The notes: generated by a model from the letters alone, not told the origin. A stretch of DNA of 64,000 nucleotides from Alteromonas antoniana (GCF_019249295.1 NZ_JAESDH010000004.1:186001-250000), one strand, 5' to 3'. Numbered from the stretch's first letter, positions 8,298-17,169 are shown. Numbers and translations: made by a program.

Positions 8298-10019
8298 TTG
8301 CCGGTGTTTAATGTTGTTTTTTCAGCGTTTTCTGACGCTGGAAATAAACCCGTAAATCAGGACTGCTACAAGGTAGCAGTGCCTGATTTTTCTGCATCTG
8401 AACGCCACGCTGCAATTGCCGTTGTCGCTGATGGCATTAGTTCCAGTCAGGTCAGCCAATACGCCAGCGACCTGGCTGTGAATCAGTTTGTTCATGATTT
8501 TCCTTTTACCAGCGAACTGTGGTCAGTTGAGCGGGCCGCGCGTCACGTCGCTGAAGCAATTAACACCCGTTTATACGTGAAAACACAAACCAGCGCCTAT
8601 CAGGACAATCCAGAGCATGGTTACGTGTGCACTTTCAGTGCGGTGATAATGACCGCTAGCCAAGCGGTTTTGCTGCATTGCGGAGACAGTGCGATTTATC
8701 ATGTCAGAAATCATATCGCCACCTGTCTTACAACGCATCACCGCGCAGAGTCTGATTGGGGCGAAGCGTTATTGAGCAATGCGCTTGGACTAAAACCAGC
8801 CTTATCGGCACAGTGTGTTGCTGTCGATATGCGACCCGGTGACAGCTTCGTGTTGTTGACCGACGGCATTGCAGAGTCGCTCACCAATGTGCAGATAGCG
8901 AATACGCTTACATCGCACGCAGGGGATGGGGAGATTACTGCGCAAAGACTTGCGTCGCTGGCCAAACAGAATGGCTGTGAAGATAATCTCACCGCTGTAG
9001 TAGTTAACGTCGGGAACACAAGCAGCGATAACGCTTTAGCCTATACTCATGAAGGCTTTCTTCCGCCTGCCGATGATGTGGCAGTGGATAAGCGTATCGA
9101 TAACTGGATCCTGACACAGGAACTCTCTCGCAATGAGAGAAATCGTGTTTTTCTGGCGCGCTGTAAGGAGCATGAAACCCTGGCGGTTCTTAAGTTTCCC
9201 TCAACAGAGATGGCAGAAAATCCGTCATACCTCGATAGCCTGGCAAAAGAGGAGTGGCTTGCCCGGATGGTACGTTCTCCGTATGTCGTCACATGCCCTT
9301 TTTTAGGGTCGGTGCGTTCCTGGTTCTACGCAGTATCCGACTATATTCCCGGCCAATCGCTGCGCCAATGGCACGATGATAACGGTATGATGACGTTGCC
9401 GCAGCTTAGACTGTGGGGCGCGCAACTGGTTGAGGGATTAAATGCGCTGCACAGAAAAGGGATCCTGCATCAGGACATCCGGCCGGAAAACGTATTGCTT
9501 GATAATAACGGTATTCTGAAAATTATTGATCTGGGCAGCGCCAGCTATTTCGATTACCGTTTCTCCTCTTCGCCGGAGCTGCCTGTTGCTGCGGGTGATT
9601 TGCAGTACTGCGCGCCTGAATATATTGTAGGGTTGCATCCTGATACGCGGGCGGATCAATATGCGCTGGCCATCATGATTTATTTTTTACTGTCAGGCCA
9701 TTTTCCCTATGGTACGCGCGTTGCCCAGGTCTCCAGTATCAGCGGGTTACGTAAAATCAGGTATCAATCTGCCTGTGCGCAGGACGCCGTTATTCCTGTG
9801 TGGGTGGATTTTGCGCTGAAGCGTGCCTGTCATCTTCTGCCCCACAAGCGATATGCAGCCCTGACTGAATTCGTACATGATCTCTCTTATCCTAATCCAG
9901 CGGCTACAGAAGCGCTACCATTACTGGAAAAACACCCGCTTCGCGTATGGCAGGGGGTCGCTGCTATAACGACTTTCGCTTTTTTTGCGATGCTGGTAGT
10001 GCATTTTGGCGGATGGTGA
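8298..10019 (+). CDS. Bifunctional PP2C-type phosphatase / Ser-Thr protein kinase
   Basis: 573 residues if the TTG directly after the previous stop is used; a GTG at 8304 is equally possible, and there is no clear ribosome site. Residues about 1-245 form a PP2C phosphatase with its metal-binding motifs: NQD, VADGIS, HCGDSAIY, LLTDGIAE and GCEDNLTAV. Residues about 270-535 form a protein kinase: lysine in AVLKFP, catalytic loop HQDIRPENVLLD, metal-binding DLG (in place of DFG), and a P+1-like region YCAPEY. The glycine-rich loop is degenerate (LSRNERNRVFLA), so ATP binding could be altered. One C-terminal transmembrane helix anchors it (about residues 548-570). The same fusion occurs next to nitrate assimilation genes in other Proteobacteria, for example Pseudomonas. 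Its substrate is not known; the channel, NirB or NasA are candidates by position only. Confidence 0.92.
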   Translation: MPVFNVVFSAFSDAGNKPVNQDCYKVAVPDFSASERHAAIAVVADGISSSQVSQYASDLAVNQFVHDFPFTSELWSVERAARHVAEAINTRLYVKTQTSAYQDNPEHGYVCTFSAVIMTASQAVLLHCGDSAIYHVRNHIATCLTTHHRAESDWGEALLSNALGLKPALSAQCVAVDMRPGDSFVLLTDGIAESLTNVQIANTLTSHAGDGEITAQRLASLAKQNGCEDNLTAVVVNVGNTSSDNALAYTHEGFLPPADDVAVDKRIDNWILTQELSRNERNRVFLARCKEHETLAVLKFPSTEMAENPSYLDSLAKEEWLARMVRSPYVVTCPFLGSVRSWFYAVSDYIPGQSLRQWHDDNGMMTLPQLRLWGAQLVEGLNALHRKGILHQDIRPENVLLDNNGILKIIDLGSASYFDYRFSSSPELPVAAGDLQYCAPEYIVGLHPDTRADQYALAIMIYFLLSGHFPYGTRVAQVSSISGLRKIRYQSACAQDAVIPVWVDFALKRACHLLPHKRYAALTEFVHDLSYPNPAATEALPLLEKHPLRVWQGVAAITTFAFFAMLVVHFGGW

Positions 10020-10050
10020 GACGTGATGATGTCAGTCATAGTGCATCCTT

Positions 10051-10065
10051 GCACTACCATGGTGC
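10051..10065. promoter_or_regulatory. NtrC-like enhancer site upstream of nirB
   Basis: GCACTACCATGGTGC fits the NtrC consensus GCACY-N5-GGTGC exactly. It lies 64 bp upstream of the sigma-54-like promoter at 10129. A second dyad, GTGCATCCTTGCAC (10041-10054), adjoins it and may be an auxiliary site. Confidence 0.65.
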
Positions 10066-10128
10066 GAAAAGTGTGTCGTGGAGAGCGGGTGCTAACCTAA
10101 GTTATTGAAATATATAAGGTGTGATATT

Positions 10129-10144
10129 TGGCACTATACTTGAT
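10129..10144 (+). promoter_or_regulatory. Sigma-54-like -24/-12 promoter of the nirBD-nasA-cobA operon
   Basis: TGGCACTATACTTGAT has the -24 element TGGCAC and TTG at -12, with A instead of C after TTG. The spacing between the two elements is correct. It resembles the site at 7257 (TGGCACTnnACTTGnT). With an NtrC-like site upstream this suggests nitrogen-limitation control; the missing -12 C makes this tentative. Confidence 0.5.
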
Positions 10145-10227
10145 TGCACTATAAACACATAAGCATAAGCATCGCGTAATAGACACGCCGACCGCTCTGA
10201 ACAATTTGATAGCAAATCGCTAAACCA

Positions 10228-10239
10228 GGCAACGACGCC
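10228..10239 (+). ncRNA. ANTAR P2-like hexaloop hairpin, nirB leader
   Basis: GGC-AACGAC-GCC: a 3-bp stem on a hexaloop with A1 and G4. The 3' arm shares bases with the terminator 5' arm (from 10238). The same loop, AACGAm, and surrounding bases occur in the nrtA leader at 17088. A possible P1 (TAGC-AAATC-GCTA, 10210-10222) has a five-base loop and is uncertain. Confidence 0.65.
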
Positions 10240-10272
10240 CACGACCGAGAAATCGGTCGTGGGTTTTTTTTT
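10238..10272 (+). terminator. Leader terminator (attenuator) before nirB
   Basis: A perfect 11-bp stem (CCCACGACCGA at 10238-10248 with its complement at 10253-10263), a GAAA loop and nine T (10264-10272). It ends 22 bases before the nirB start, so transcription of the operon depends on antitermination. Confidence 0.9.
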
Positions 10273-10294
10273 GCCAAATTATAAGGTGAACGAA

Positions 10295-12838
10295 ATGACC
10301 CTTTCCTCACAAGCTCAACGCATCGTTATCGTTGGTAACGGTATGGTAGGCCACCACTTTGTGGAGCAACTGGTTAATAGCGGCCAGTCTTGCGACATCA
10401 CGGTGTTAAGTGGTGAGAGCCGCCTGGCATATGACCGTGTGTACTTATCGTCCTATTTTTCAGGTAAAACAGCCCAGGACCTGGCGCTGACTGACGCAAA
10501 AACCTACCAGGATTGGGGCGTAAATGCTGTTACAGATGCGTGGGTAACTGAAATCAACCCTGAGGGCAAACAGGTTATTACCAAAACCGGTGATGTCTAT
10601 CACTACGATAAGCTTGTTCTCTCCACGGGATCCTATCCTTTTGTACCGCCCATTCCCGGAAATGACAAACCGCACTGCCTGGTATATCGCACCATCGATG
10701 ATCTTGAAGCTATCAGCGCCAGCGCGGCACAAAGTCGTGTTGGCGTGGTGGTTGGCGGCGGGTTGCTCGGGCTTGAGGCAGCAAATGCACTTAAGCAGGC
10801 CGGACTGGAAACGCACGTTGTTGAATTTGCGCCCCAACTAATGGCAGTACAGCTGGATCTGCCCGGTGGGGACATGCTGCGTGGAAAAATTGAGTCATTG
10901 GGTGTGCAGGTTCACACGCAAAAAGCGACGACAGAAATTGTTGACGGTGAGCAATGCCGCTATCGCATGAATTTTGGTGATGATACCTATCTGGAAACGG
11001 ATTTAATCCTGTTCTCTGCGGGGATCCGTCCCAGCGATCAACTGGGCCGTCTGACCGGACTCGCGTTGGGAGAGCGCGGTGGAATTGTGATTAATAATCA
11101 ATGCCAGACTTCAGATCCGGACATTTACGCAATCGGTGAATGTGCCTTATGGCAAAACCGTATTTTTGGTCTGGTAGCGCCCGGTTATGCGATGGCAAGG
11201 GCCGCGGTTGCCCATCTCACAGGACAGCAGGGCGAATTCGCCGGTGCCGACATGAGTACCAAGCTGAAACTCATGGGCGTGGAAGTCGGGTCTATTGGTG
11301 ATGCTCATGCCAGGACGCCAGGCGCATTGGTTTACACGTATCACAATCAGCCTGAGGGCGTGTATAAAAAACTGGTCATTGATGCAGCCAGAGAAAAGGT
11401 AATAGGTGCCGTGCTGGTGGGTGATACCAGCGATTATGATGTTTTGTTGCAATACGCACTAAACGGCATAGCTTTACCGCAAATGCCCGAATCGCTTATT
11501 TTACCTACAGGAGGCGAAGCACCATCATTGGGCGCCGACGCGTTAGGAGACTCTGCCACTATCTGTTCATGCCACAACGTTTCCAAAGGCGATATCGTCG
11601 GTGCGATTGACGCCGGGTGCTGCTCGCTGGGAAAGGTAAAGTCCTCTACGAAAGCCAGCACCGGCTGCGGAGGCTGTACAGCACTGCTTAAAAATGTGGT
11701 CGACAGCGAACTTGAAAAGCGTGGCGTGGAAGTCTCAAAAGCGATTTGTGAGCACTTTAACTACACGCGCCAGGAACTCTACCATCTGATTCAGGTAGAG
11801 GAGATCCATACATTTGATGAGCTGCTGGTTAAACATGGCACAGGTATGGGGTGCGATATCTGTAAACCGGCGGCAGCTTCCGTATTTGCCTCGGTCTGGA
11901 ATGACTACATTCTTACGCGTGAGCACCAGCCGCTGCAGGATACCAATGATACCTACCTTGGAAATATGCAAAAAGACGGTACCTATTCGGTGGTACCAAG
12001 AGTAGCCGGAGGAGAAATTACGCCTGATAAGCTGATTCTTCTGGGCGATGTTGCTAAGCGATACCACCTCTACACAAAAATTACAGGTGGCCAGCGCATT
12101 GATTTATTCGGCGCAAGGGTGGAACAGCTACCGGCAATATGGGAAGAACTGGTAGCCGGTGGTTTTGAAACCGGCCATGCATACGCAAAGGCGCTCAGAA
12201 CCGTGAAGTCCTGTGTGGGAAGCACGTGGTGCCGGTACGGCGTGCAGGATTCGGTGACCAAAGCGATTGACCTTGAGAACCGCTACAAGGGACTGCGAGC
12301 ACCACACAAAATCAAGTTCGCCGTGTCTGGTTGTACCCGTGAGTGTGCGGAAGCGCAAAGTAAGGATATCGGCATCATTGCCACCGAGAAAGGTTGGAAT
12401 TTATACGTGTGCGGGAACGGGGGAATGAAGCCCCGTCACGGTGACTTATTTGCCACTGATCTTAACGATACTACGCTGCAAAAATACATCGACCGCATTT
12501 TGATGTTCTATGCCAAAACGGCGGATCGATTACAACGTACTTCCGTGTGGATGGAGAACCTGGAGGGGGGCCTGAGTTACCTTCAGGACGTGATAATCAA
12601 TGATTGCCTTGGCATTGGTGAAGAGCTGGAGGCACAGATGCAGCGCATTACCGACAGCTATCAGTGCGAATGGAAAACGACGATCGAATCGCCGGATGCG
12701 CTGAAACGATTCCGTCAGTTCGTCAACAGCGACGCTGCCGATTCCAACATACAGTTTGTCGCTGAACGGGACCAAATCAGACCTGCCACCCGTGCAGAAA
12801 AACGCACAGAGAAAGCCATTCCGGTTGAAATTGTATAG
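10295..12838 (+). CDS. nirB: NADH-dependent assimilatory nitrite reductase, large subunit
   Basis: 847 residues from ATG 10295 (ribosome site AAGGTG 8 bases upstream), the same length as E. coli NirB; the earlier in-frame start lies in the terminator. Domains in order: FAD/NAD(P)H oxidoreductase with GNGMVGH near residue 12 and GGGLLGLEAA near residue 155; a BFD-like [2Fe-2S] domain (CSCHNVSKGD near 423, then STGCGGC); the ferredoxin-like half domain; and the siroheme/[4Fe-4S] domain with CVGSTWCRYG near 638 and GCTRECAEAQSKD near 678. It reduces nitrite to ammonium in the cytoplasm with NirD. It is the first gene of nirB-nirD-nasA-cobA, downstream of an attenuated leader. Confidence 0.97.
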   Translation: MTLSSQAQRIVIVGNGMVGHHFVEQLVNSGQSCDITVLSGESRLAYDRVYLSSYFSGKTAQDLALTDAKTYQDWGVNAVTDAWVTEINPEGKQVITKTGDVYHYDKLVLSTGSYPFVPPIPGNDKPHCLVYRTIDDLEAISASAAQSRVGVVVGGGLLGLEAANALKQAGLETHVVEFAPQLMAVQLDLPGGDMLRGKIESLGVQVHTQKATTEIVDGEQCRYRMNFGDDTYLETDLILFSAGIRPSDQLGRLTGLALGERGGIVINNQCQTSDPDIYAIGECALWQNRIFGLVAPGYAMARAAVAHLTGQQGEFAGADMSTKLKLMGVEVGSIGDAHARTPGALVYTYHNQPEGVYKKLVIDAAREKVIGAVLVGDTSDYDVLLQYALNGIALPQMPESLILPTGGEAPSLGADALGDSATICSCHNVSKGDIVGAIDAGCCSLGKVKSSTKASTGCGGCTALLKNVVDSELEKRGVEVSKAICEHFNYTRQELYHLIQVEEIHTFDELLVKHGTGMGCDICKPAAASVFASVWNDYILTREHQPLQDTNDTYLGNMQKDGTYSVVPRVAGGEITPDKLILLGDVAKRYHLYTKITGGQRIDLFGARVEQLPAIWEELVAGGFETGHAYAKALRTVKSCVGSTWCRYGVQDSVTKAIDLENRYKGLRAPHKIKFAVSGCTRECAEAQSKDIGIIATEKGWNLYVCGNGGMKPRHGDLFATDLNDTTLQKYIDRILMFYAKTADRLQRTSVWMENLEGGLSYLQDVIINDCLGIGEELEAQMQRITDSYQCEWKTTIESPDALKRFRQFVNSDAADSNIQFVAERDQIRPATRAEKRTEKAIPVEIV

Positions 12839-12848
12839 GAGAATTCAC

Positions 12849-13202
12849 ATGCAAGCACAAGCAAGTTTTACCCCAAAGTGGCACGACGTTTGTGATATTG
12901 ACGATCTGGTAACAAATAGCGGCGTATGCGCTCTCGTTGAAGACCAGCAAGTCGCGCTTTTTCTCACAGGGGGCGAGGAGGGTAAACAGATCTTCGCCAT
13001 CAGCAACTGGGATCCGGTTGGCCAGGCAAACGTGCTGTACCGAGGCATTTTAGGCACAATAAGCACTGACATCGTAGTCGCTTCGCCCCTGTACAAAGAA
13101 CATTATGTGCTTGAAACAGGGAAATGTGTTGAACGGAATGACGTCAGCGTTGCAGTATTTCCCGTGCGAGTAGACAGCCAGCGCGTGCTGGTTCAGTTAT
13201 AG
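12849..13202 (+). CDS. nirD: Nitrite reductase small subunit
   Basis: 117 residues from ATG 12849, which has the ribosome site AGGAGAAT upstream and lies 10 bp after nirB. NirD is a Rieske-fold protein without the iron-sulfur ligands, and that is what is seen: the loop where CxH would lie reads ISNWDPVGQANVLYRG, the NirD signature. It ends in a short beta-rich C-terminus. It partners NirB, and the next gene (nasA) begins about 12 bp later. Confidence 0.95.
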   Translation: MQAQASFTPKWHDVCDIDDLVTNSGVCALVEDQQVALFLTGGEEGKQIFAISNWDPVGQANVLYRGILGTISTDIVVASPLYKEHYVLETGKCVERNDVSVAVFPVRVDSQRVLVQL

Positions 13203-13214
13203 CCGGTGAATGTT

Positions 13215-15923
13215 ATGACGACATTACCGCCAGAGAGTTCCAGCCAGAAACCGCGTCTGATGCAAACCACGTGTCCGTATTGTGGTGTAGGTTGTGGCGT
13301 CGATGTTGTCACGCAAGGCGATGGGAATAGGCCCTTGTCTCAACTAGGCGGGACACCAGAGCATCCGGCAAACTTTGGTCGGCTGTGTATCAAAGGCACC
13401 CATCTTCTGGATACTCTGGGAGCGGAAAAACGACTATTAGCACCACGCATTCTCGGCAAAAAGGCAAGCTGGGATAGCGCCATTGGGACCATTGCACAAA
13501 AACTAACGCAGACACTTGTCGACTATGGCCCTGAAGCCATCGGACTTTACGGCTCCGGCCAGTTGCTGACCGAAGACTATTACGTTGCCAATAAATTTAT
13601 GAAAGGGTTCATAGGCAGCGCAAATATCGATACGAACTCACGCCTGTGTATGTCTTCAGCGGTTGCGGCTTATAAAAGGGCCTTCGGAGAGGATATTGTG
13701 CCGTGTGACTACACCGATCTGGAGAGTACCGATCTTCTTATCATCACCGGTAGCAACGCGGCATGGACCCACCCGGTGCTTTTTCAGCGAATCGAGCGGG
13801 CAAAGCTCAAAAATCCAGCAATGCAAATTGTGCTGGTAGACCCAAGAAAAACCGATACTGCTACGCTGGCTGATATCCATATTAAGCTAAAACCCGGCAC
13901 CGACGCGGCGCTCTTCTGCGGGCTGTTGCGCTTCATTGCTGAAACGAATGCCGCTGACTGCGCGTTTGTTAACGAACACACCCGAGGCTTTACTGAGGCA
14001 CTGGCGGTTTCACAGGCGTGGACACCTGATGCTGTGGCGGCGATGTGTGATGTACCTCTTATATCGATCACCTCACTATATTCGTTATTTTGCCGTTCCC
14101 CCCGTGTGGTGACGTTTTTTTCCATGGGCATCAATCAGTCAACCAGCGGCGTGGACAAAGGCAACGCGATTATTAATTGCCATCTGGCGTCAGGCAAAAT
14201 CGGTAGAGAAGGCTGCGGCCCGTTTTCTATCACCGGCCAGCCAAACGCGATGGGGGGCAGGGAAGTGGGTGGACTCTCCAACATGCTGGCAGCGCATATG
14301 GATATCGACAATCCTCAGCATCGCGACATCGTTGCATCATTCTGGGAAGCGCCTGCACTGGCAGAGAAACCCGGTCTGAAAGCGGTGGATATGTTCAAAG
14401 CCGCCGCAGAAGGAAAAATCAAAATACTGTGGATCATGGCAACGAATCCGGTGGCAAGCATGCCAAACCGGGCGCTGGTAGAAGCTGCGCTTAAACGCTG
14501 TGAACTGGTGATCGTGTCAGATACTGTGGCAGAAAACGATACGATGAAATTTGCGGATATCGCGTTGCCCGCCACCGGCTGGTCTGAAAAAAACGGCACG
14601 GTAACAAATTCAGAGCGCAGAATTTCGCGCCAGCGCGGGTTGCTTCCACCTACTGGTGAGGCTCGCCATGACTGGGAAATCATCAGTGCTGTTGCACGTG
14701 AAATGGGGTTTAAAAACGCATTTTCTTATACCCATCCGGCGCAGATATTTTTCGAACACTGCCAACTCACGGCAAGGGATAACCAACATACCAGAGCTTT
14801 GAATCTGGCGCCGCTGGCTGATCTTTCTGTAAGCCAATACGATAACCTGGGACCAGTTCAGTGGCCGCTGGCTGAGTACCACCGGTGTGGTCAGCAACGG
14901 GTGTTTTCAGACGGGCGCTTTTACACCACAGATGCTAAAGCACAATTTATCGCTGTTGTCCCCGAACTGCCGGCGCAACAAACGTCTGCCGACTATCCCT
15001 TCATTCTGAATACAGGACGGATCAGAGATCAGTGGCATACCATGACCCGAACCGGAAATGCGCCTCGCTTACTCAGACACATCGAGCGCCCGGCGCTTAG
15101 CATGCACCCTTCGGATGCAGAGAAACTGGGGATAAGCGCCAGCGAACTGGTATCGCTGCAAGCCAGCTGCAGTGAAGATAACGTGCTGTTGCCGGTAAAG
15201 GTGGATGACGCACAGCGCCGGGGAGAAGTCTTCGCCCCCATTCACTGGTCTGCAACCTGGGGGTCACATGCCAAAGTGGGACTATTGCTAGATGGCGCGC
15301 ACGATCCGCTTTCCGGACAACCGGAACTTAAGCATGGCGCGGTGAAAATCGAAACGGCCGGAATGGCTACTTACGGTGTTGTTTTTGGCCAGGCTTCGCA
15401 GGTAAGCGCGCTTAGTGAACACTGGCACTACTGGCTGAAAATTCCGGGGGAAAAAGGTGCCATGATGGATGTAGCCGATGTGCGGTCACCGGATGAGATG
15501 ACCGCCTCATTGCTTCGGAATATCGATTCGCATCTCCAGTGCACCACTTACCAAGGTAATGAGCAAGGCACGCTGCTCTTAACGAGCGACGGGAGTCCTG
15601 AGGCTGTCATTTTGCTCTCTGCTACGCCCGTTGACGCGCCGCTGGCATGGCTGGAAGAGATGTTTGCCGGCACCACCGCGCTCTCTGCAGAGCAGTTACA
15701 CGGTCTGCTGCATCATCGGCCGGACGATGTATTTCTTTCTGGCCCTGTAGTTTGCAGTTGTTATTCCATTCGCGAGCTTCCTATAAAAAACGCGATCCGC
15801 GAAGGTTGTGACTCGGTGTCAAAGCTGGGCCGCTCACTGAAATGCGGGACCAATTGCGGTTCTTGCAAAACAGAACTGTCCCGTCTTATTGAAGCGGAAA
15901 CACGCGCCGTGACCACGGCATAA
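13215..15923 (+). CDS. nasA: Assimilatory nitrate reductase, catalytic subunit
   Basis: 902 residues from ATG 13215 (GGTG ribosome site 6 bases upstream); a GTG at 13206 is an alternative with a poorer site. The N-terminal [4Fe-4S] motif CPYCGVGCGVDV (near residue 20) with the fourth cysteine in RLCIKGTH is followed by the molybdopterin oxidoreductase domain: SRLCMSSAVAAYKRAFG, then SGVDKGNAIINCHLASGKIG and TGQPNAMGGREVGGLSN. A molybdopterin dinucleotide-binding domain follows (NTGRIRDQWHTMTRTGNAPRL begins near residue 600). A C-terminal BFD-like [2Fe-2S] domain (CSCYSIRELP, then CGTNCGSCK) ends the protein, as in Klebsiella NasA. It reduces nitrate to nitrite in the cytoplasm and needs bis-MGD, for which mobA is encoded downstream. 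Confidence 0.96.
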   Translation: MTTLPPESSSQKPRLMQTTCPYCGVGCGVDVVTQGDGNRPLSQLGGTPEHPANFGRLCIKGTHLLDTLGAEKRLLAPRILGKKASWDSAIGTIAQKLTQTLVDYGPEAIGLYGSGQLLTEDYYVANKFMKGFIGSANIDTNSRLCMSSAVAAYKRAFGEDIVPCDYTDLESTDLLIITGSNAAWTHPVLFQRIERAKLKNPAMQIVLVDPRKTDTATLADIHIKLKPGTDAALFCGLLRFIAETNAADCAFVNEHTRGFTEALAVSQAWTPDAVAAMCDVPLISITSLYSLFCRSPRVVTFFSMGINQSTSGVDKGNAIINCHLASGKIGREGCGPFSITGQPNAMGGREVGGLSNMLAAHMDIDNPQHRDIVASFWEAPALAEKPGLKAVDMFKAAAEGKIKILWIMATNPVASMPNRALVEAALKRCELVIVSDTVAENDTMKFADIALPATGWSEKNGTVTNSERRISRQRGLLPPTGEARHDWEIISAVAREMGFKNAFSYTHPAQIFFEHCQLTARDNQHTRALNLAPLADLSVSQYDNLGPVQWPLAEYHRCGQQRVFSDGRFYTTDAKAQFIAVVPELPAQQTSADYPFILNTGRIRDQWHTMTRTGNAPRLLRHIERPALSMHPSDAEKLGISASELVSLQASCSEDNVLLPVKVDDAQRRGEVFAPIHWSATWGSHAKVGLLLDGAHDPLSGQPELKHGAVKIETAGMATYGVVFGQASQVSALSEHWHYWLKIPGEKGAMMDVADVRSPDEMTASLLRNIDSHLQCTTYQGNEQGTLLLTSDGSPEAVILLSATPVDAPLAWLEEMFAGTTALSAEQLHGLLHHRPDDVFLSGPVVCSCYSIRELPIKNAIREGCDSVSKLGRSLKCGTNCGSCKTELSRLIEAETRAVTTA

Positions 15924-15934
15924 AAGAGGATCCT

Positions 15935-16840
15935 ATGATGCTTTTACGATTACAGTCCGTCACTTCTGCTATTGCGCAACATTTACTGCGTTTGCAGGCA
16001 TCTCTACGTGAACAGCGAGGTGGAAACTTGTTGGCGACTGGTGCCAATACCAGAGCCGGTAAGCATCAGGGAGAGGTGTTTATCGTGGGTGCAGGCCCCG
16101 GAGATGCTGAGCTGCTTACCCGCAAAGCGTATCGGTTATTGCAGGAAGCCGATGTGGTGTTATTCGACTGGCTGGTGGATGAGTCTGTGCTTGCCTGTAT
16201 ACCGCGCCATGTTTCAAAGGAGTTTGTAGGTAAGCGATGTGGGAAACATAGTGTGCCTCAGGACCAGATATGTTCCCGCCTGGTGCGACTTGCACAAGAA
16301 GGGAAGCGTGTCGTCCGCTTAAAAGGTGGGGATCCTGCCGTCTTTGCGCGCACCTGTGAGGAAACGCAGGCGTTGGAAGCCGCCGCGATCCCCTTTGCTA
16401 TTGTCCCTGGGATTACTGCCGCTTCCGGGGCCTCCGCATATACTGGCATCCCCCTCACGGACCGACGCAGTGCACAGGCGCTGACAGTGATGACGGCGCA
16501 ATTTCAGGACCCTTCGAAAGAGGCTGACTGGGGAGCCATTGCCCGACAGGCATCCCATCACACCACCGTCGTTTATATGGGGTTGAAGCGCCTGGAGCAG
16601 TTAAGTCAACGATTGTTAGCGCATGGGATCAGTAACGATATGCCGGTGGCTGTTATTGAGAACGCGTGTTGCCGCAATCAGAAAGTGATTATCGCAACAG
16701 TAACAGACATAGTTGAACGTGTAGATGAAGCCGATGTACAAGGACCTGCACTGGTGATCATTGGCAAGGTAGTGTCGGCGCGTCAACACGTAAACCTCTC
16801 GCTGTTACAAGAAGCGCAGCCAGTAATAGCAAACGGGTAG
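15935..16840 (+). CDS. cobA: Uroporphyrinogen-III C-methyltransferase (SUMT)
   Basis: 301 residues, starting ATGATG after an AGAGG ribosome site, 11 bp after nasA. The methyltransferase domain begins near residue 46 with VFIVGAGPGDAELLTRKAYRLL. Other family motifs: VRLKGGDPAVFARTCEE, IPFAIVPGITAASGASAYTGIPLT and TTVVYMGLKRLEQL. It converts uroporphyrinogen III to precorrin-2, the precursor of siroheme, the NirB cofactor, which explains its place at the end of the operon. The first 45 residues are an extension with no clear domain. No CysG oxidase/ferrochelatase domain is attached, so those steps must be encoded elsewhere. Confidence 0.95.
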   Translation: MMLLRLQSVTSAIAQHLLRLQASLREQRGGNLLATGANTRAGKHQGEVFIVGAGPGDAELLTRKAYRLLQEADVVLFDWLVDESVLACIPRHVSKEFVGKRCGKHSVPQDQICSRLVRLAQEGKRVVRLKGGDPAVFARTCEETQALEAAAIPFAIVPGITAASGASAYTGIPLTDRRSAQALTVMTAQFQDPSKEADWGAIARQASHHTTVVYMGLKRLEQLSQRLLAHGISNDMPVAVIENACCRNQKVIIATVTDIVERVDEADVQGPALVIIGKVVSARQHVNLSLLQEAQPVIANG

Positions 16841-16986
16841 TCGCGACGCAGAGGAAAGTCAGGCTGGCTGGTTTGACCCGCTTCGCGCAACCATAGTGCA
16901 GCAGCTGCACAGGTATGATACAGGATAGTCAGAAGGGATGGTGTAAGATAAGGGTAAGTGGCAGATTTTAAAGAATAAATTAAAAC

Positions 16987-17002
16987 TGGCATTAAAAATG
17001 GT
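16987..17002 (+). promoter_or_regulatory. Weak sigma-54-like promoter candidate before nrtA
   Basis: TGGCATTAAAAATGGT has the -24 GG and TG near -12, but the -12 element (ATGGT) fits poorly. A dyad GTGCAGCAGCTGCAC lies about 95 bp upstream (near 16892). Listed only because the two sister leaders have better versions at comparable places. Confidence 0.25.
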
Positions 17003-17087
17003 TTAGTTTAAGAAATTCTGTCGGTCTGTTTCGTATTGGCTGACACAAACAATCAGGTTCTGTTTGCAGCTATAGGTAAGAACCATC

Positions 17088-17099
17088 GGCAACGAAGCC
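17088..17099 (+). ncRNA. ANTAR P2-like hexaloop hairpin, nrtA leader
   Basis: GGC-AACGAA-GCC: the hexaloop has A1 and G4. The flanking sequence AACCAtcGGCAACGAaGCCC almost repeats that of the nirB leader. The 3' arm overlaps the 5' arm of the long terminator (from 17098). A candidate upstream arm pair GGTTCT/AGAACC (17056-17061 and 17079-17084) could form P1 or a competing stem. Confidence 0.65.
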
Positions 17100-17150
17100 C
17101 ACCCGCCAGTGATATCGCATCGCGCTATCACTGGCGGGTGGGTTTTTTTT
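17098..17150 (+). terminator. Leader terminator (attenuator) before nrtA
   Basis: A perfect 17-bp stem (17098-17114 with 17126-17142), an 11-base loop and eight T (17143-17150). It ends 19 bases before the nrtA start. It is one of the strongest hairpins in the window and must be overcome for transporter expression. Confidence 0.92.
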
Positions 17151-17169
17151 GGCTTAAAGGAAAGTGAAG

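Noticed and set aside
12849..13202. Missing Rieske cluster ligands in NirD as a possible defect
   Set aside because: NirD proteins normally lack these ligands, so this is the usual state of the family.
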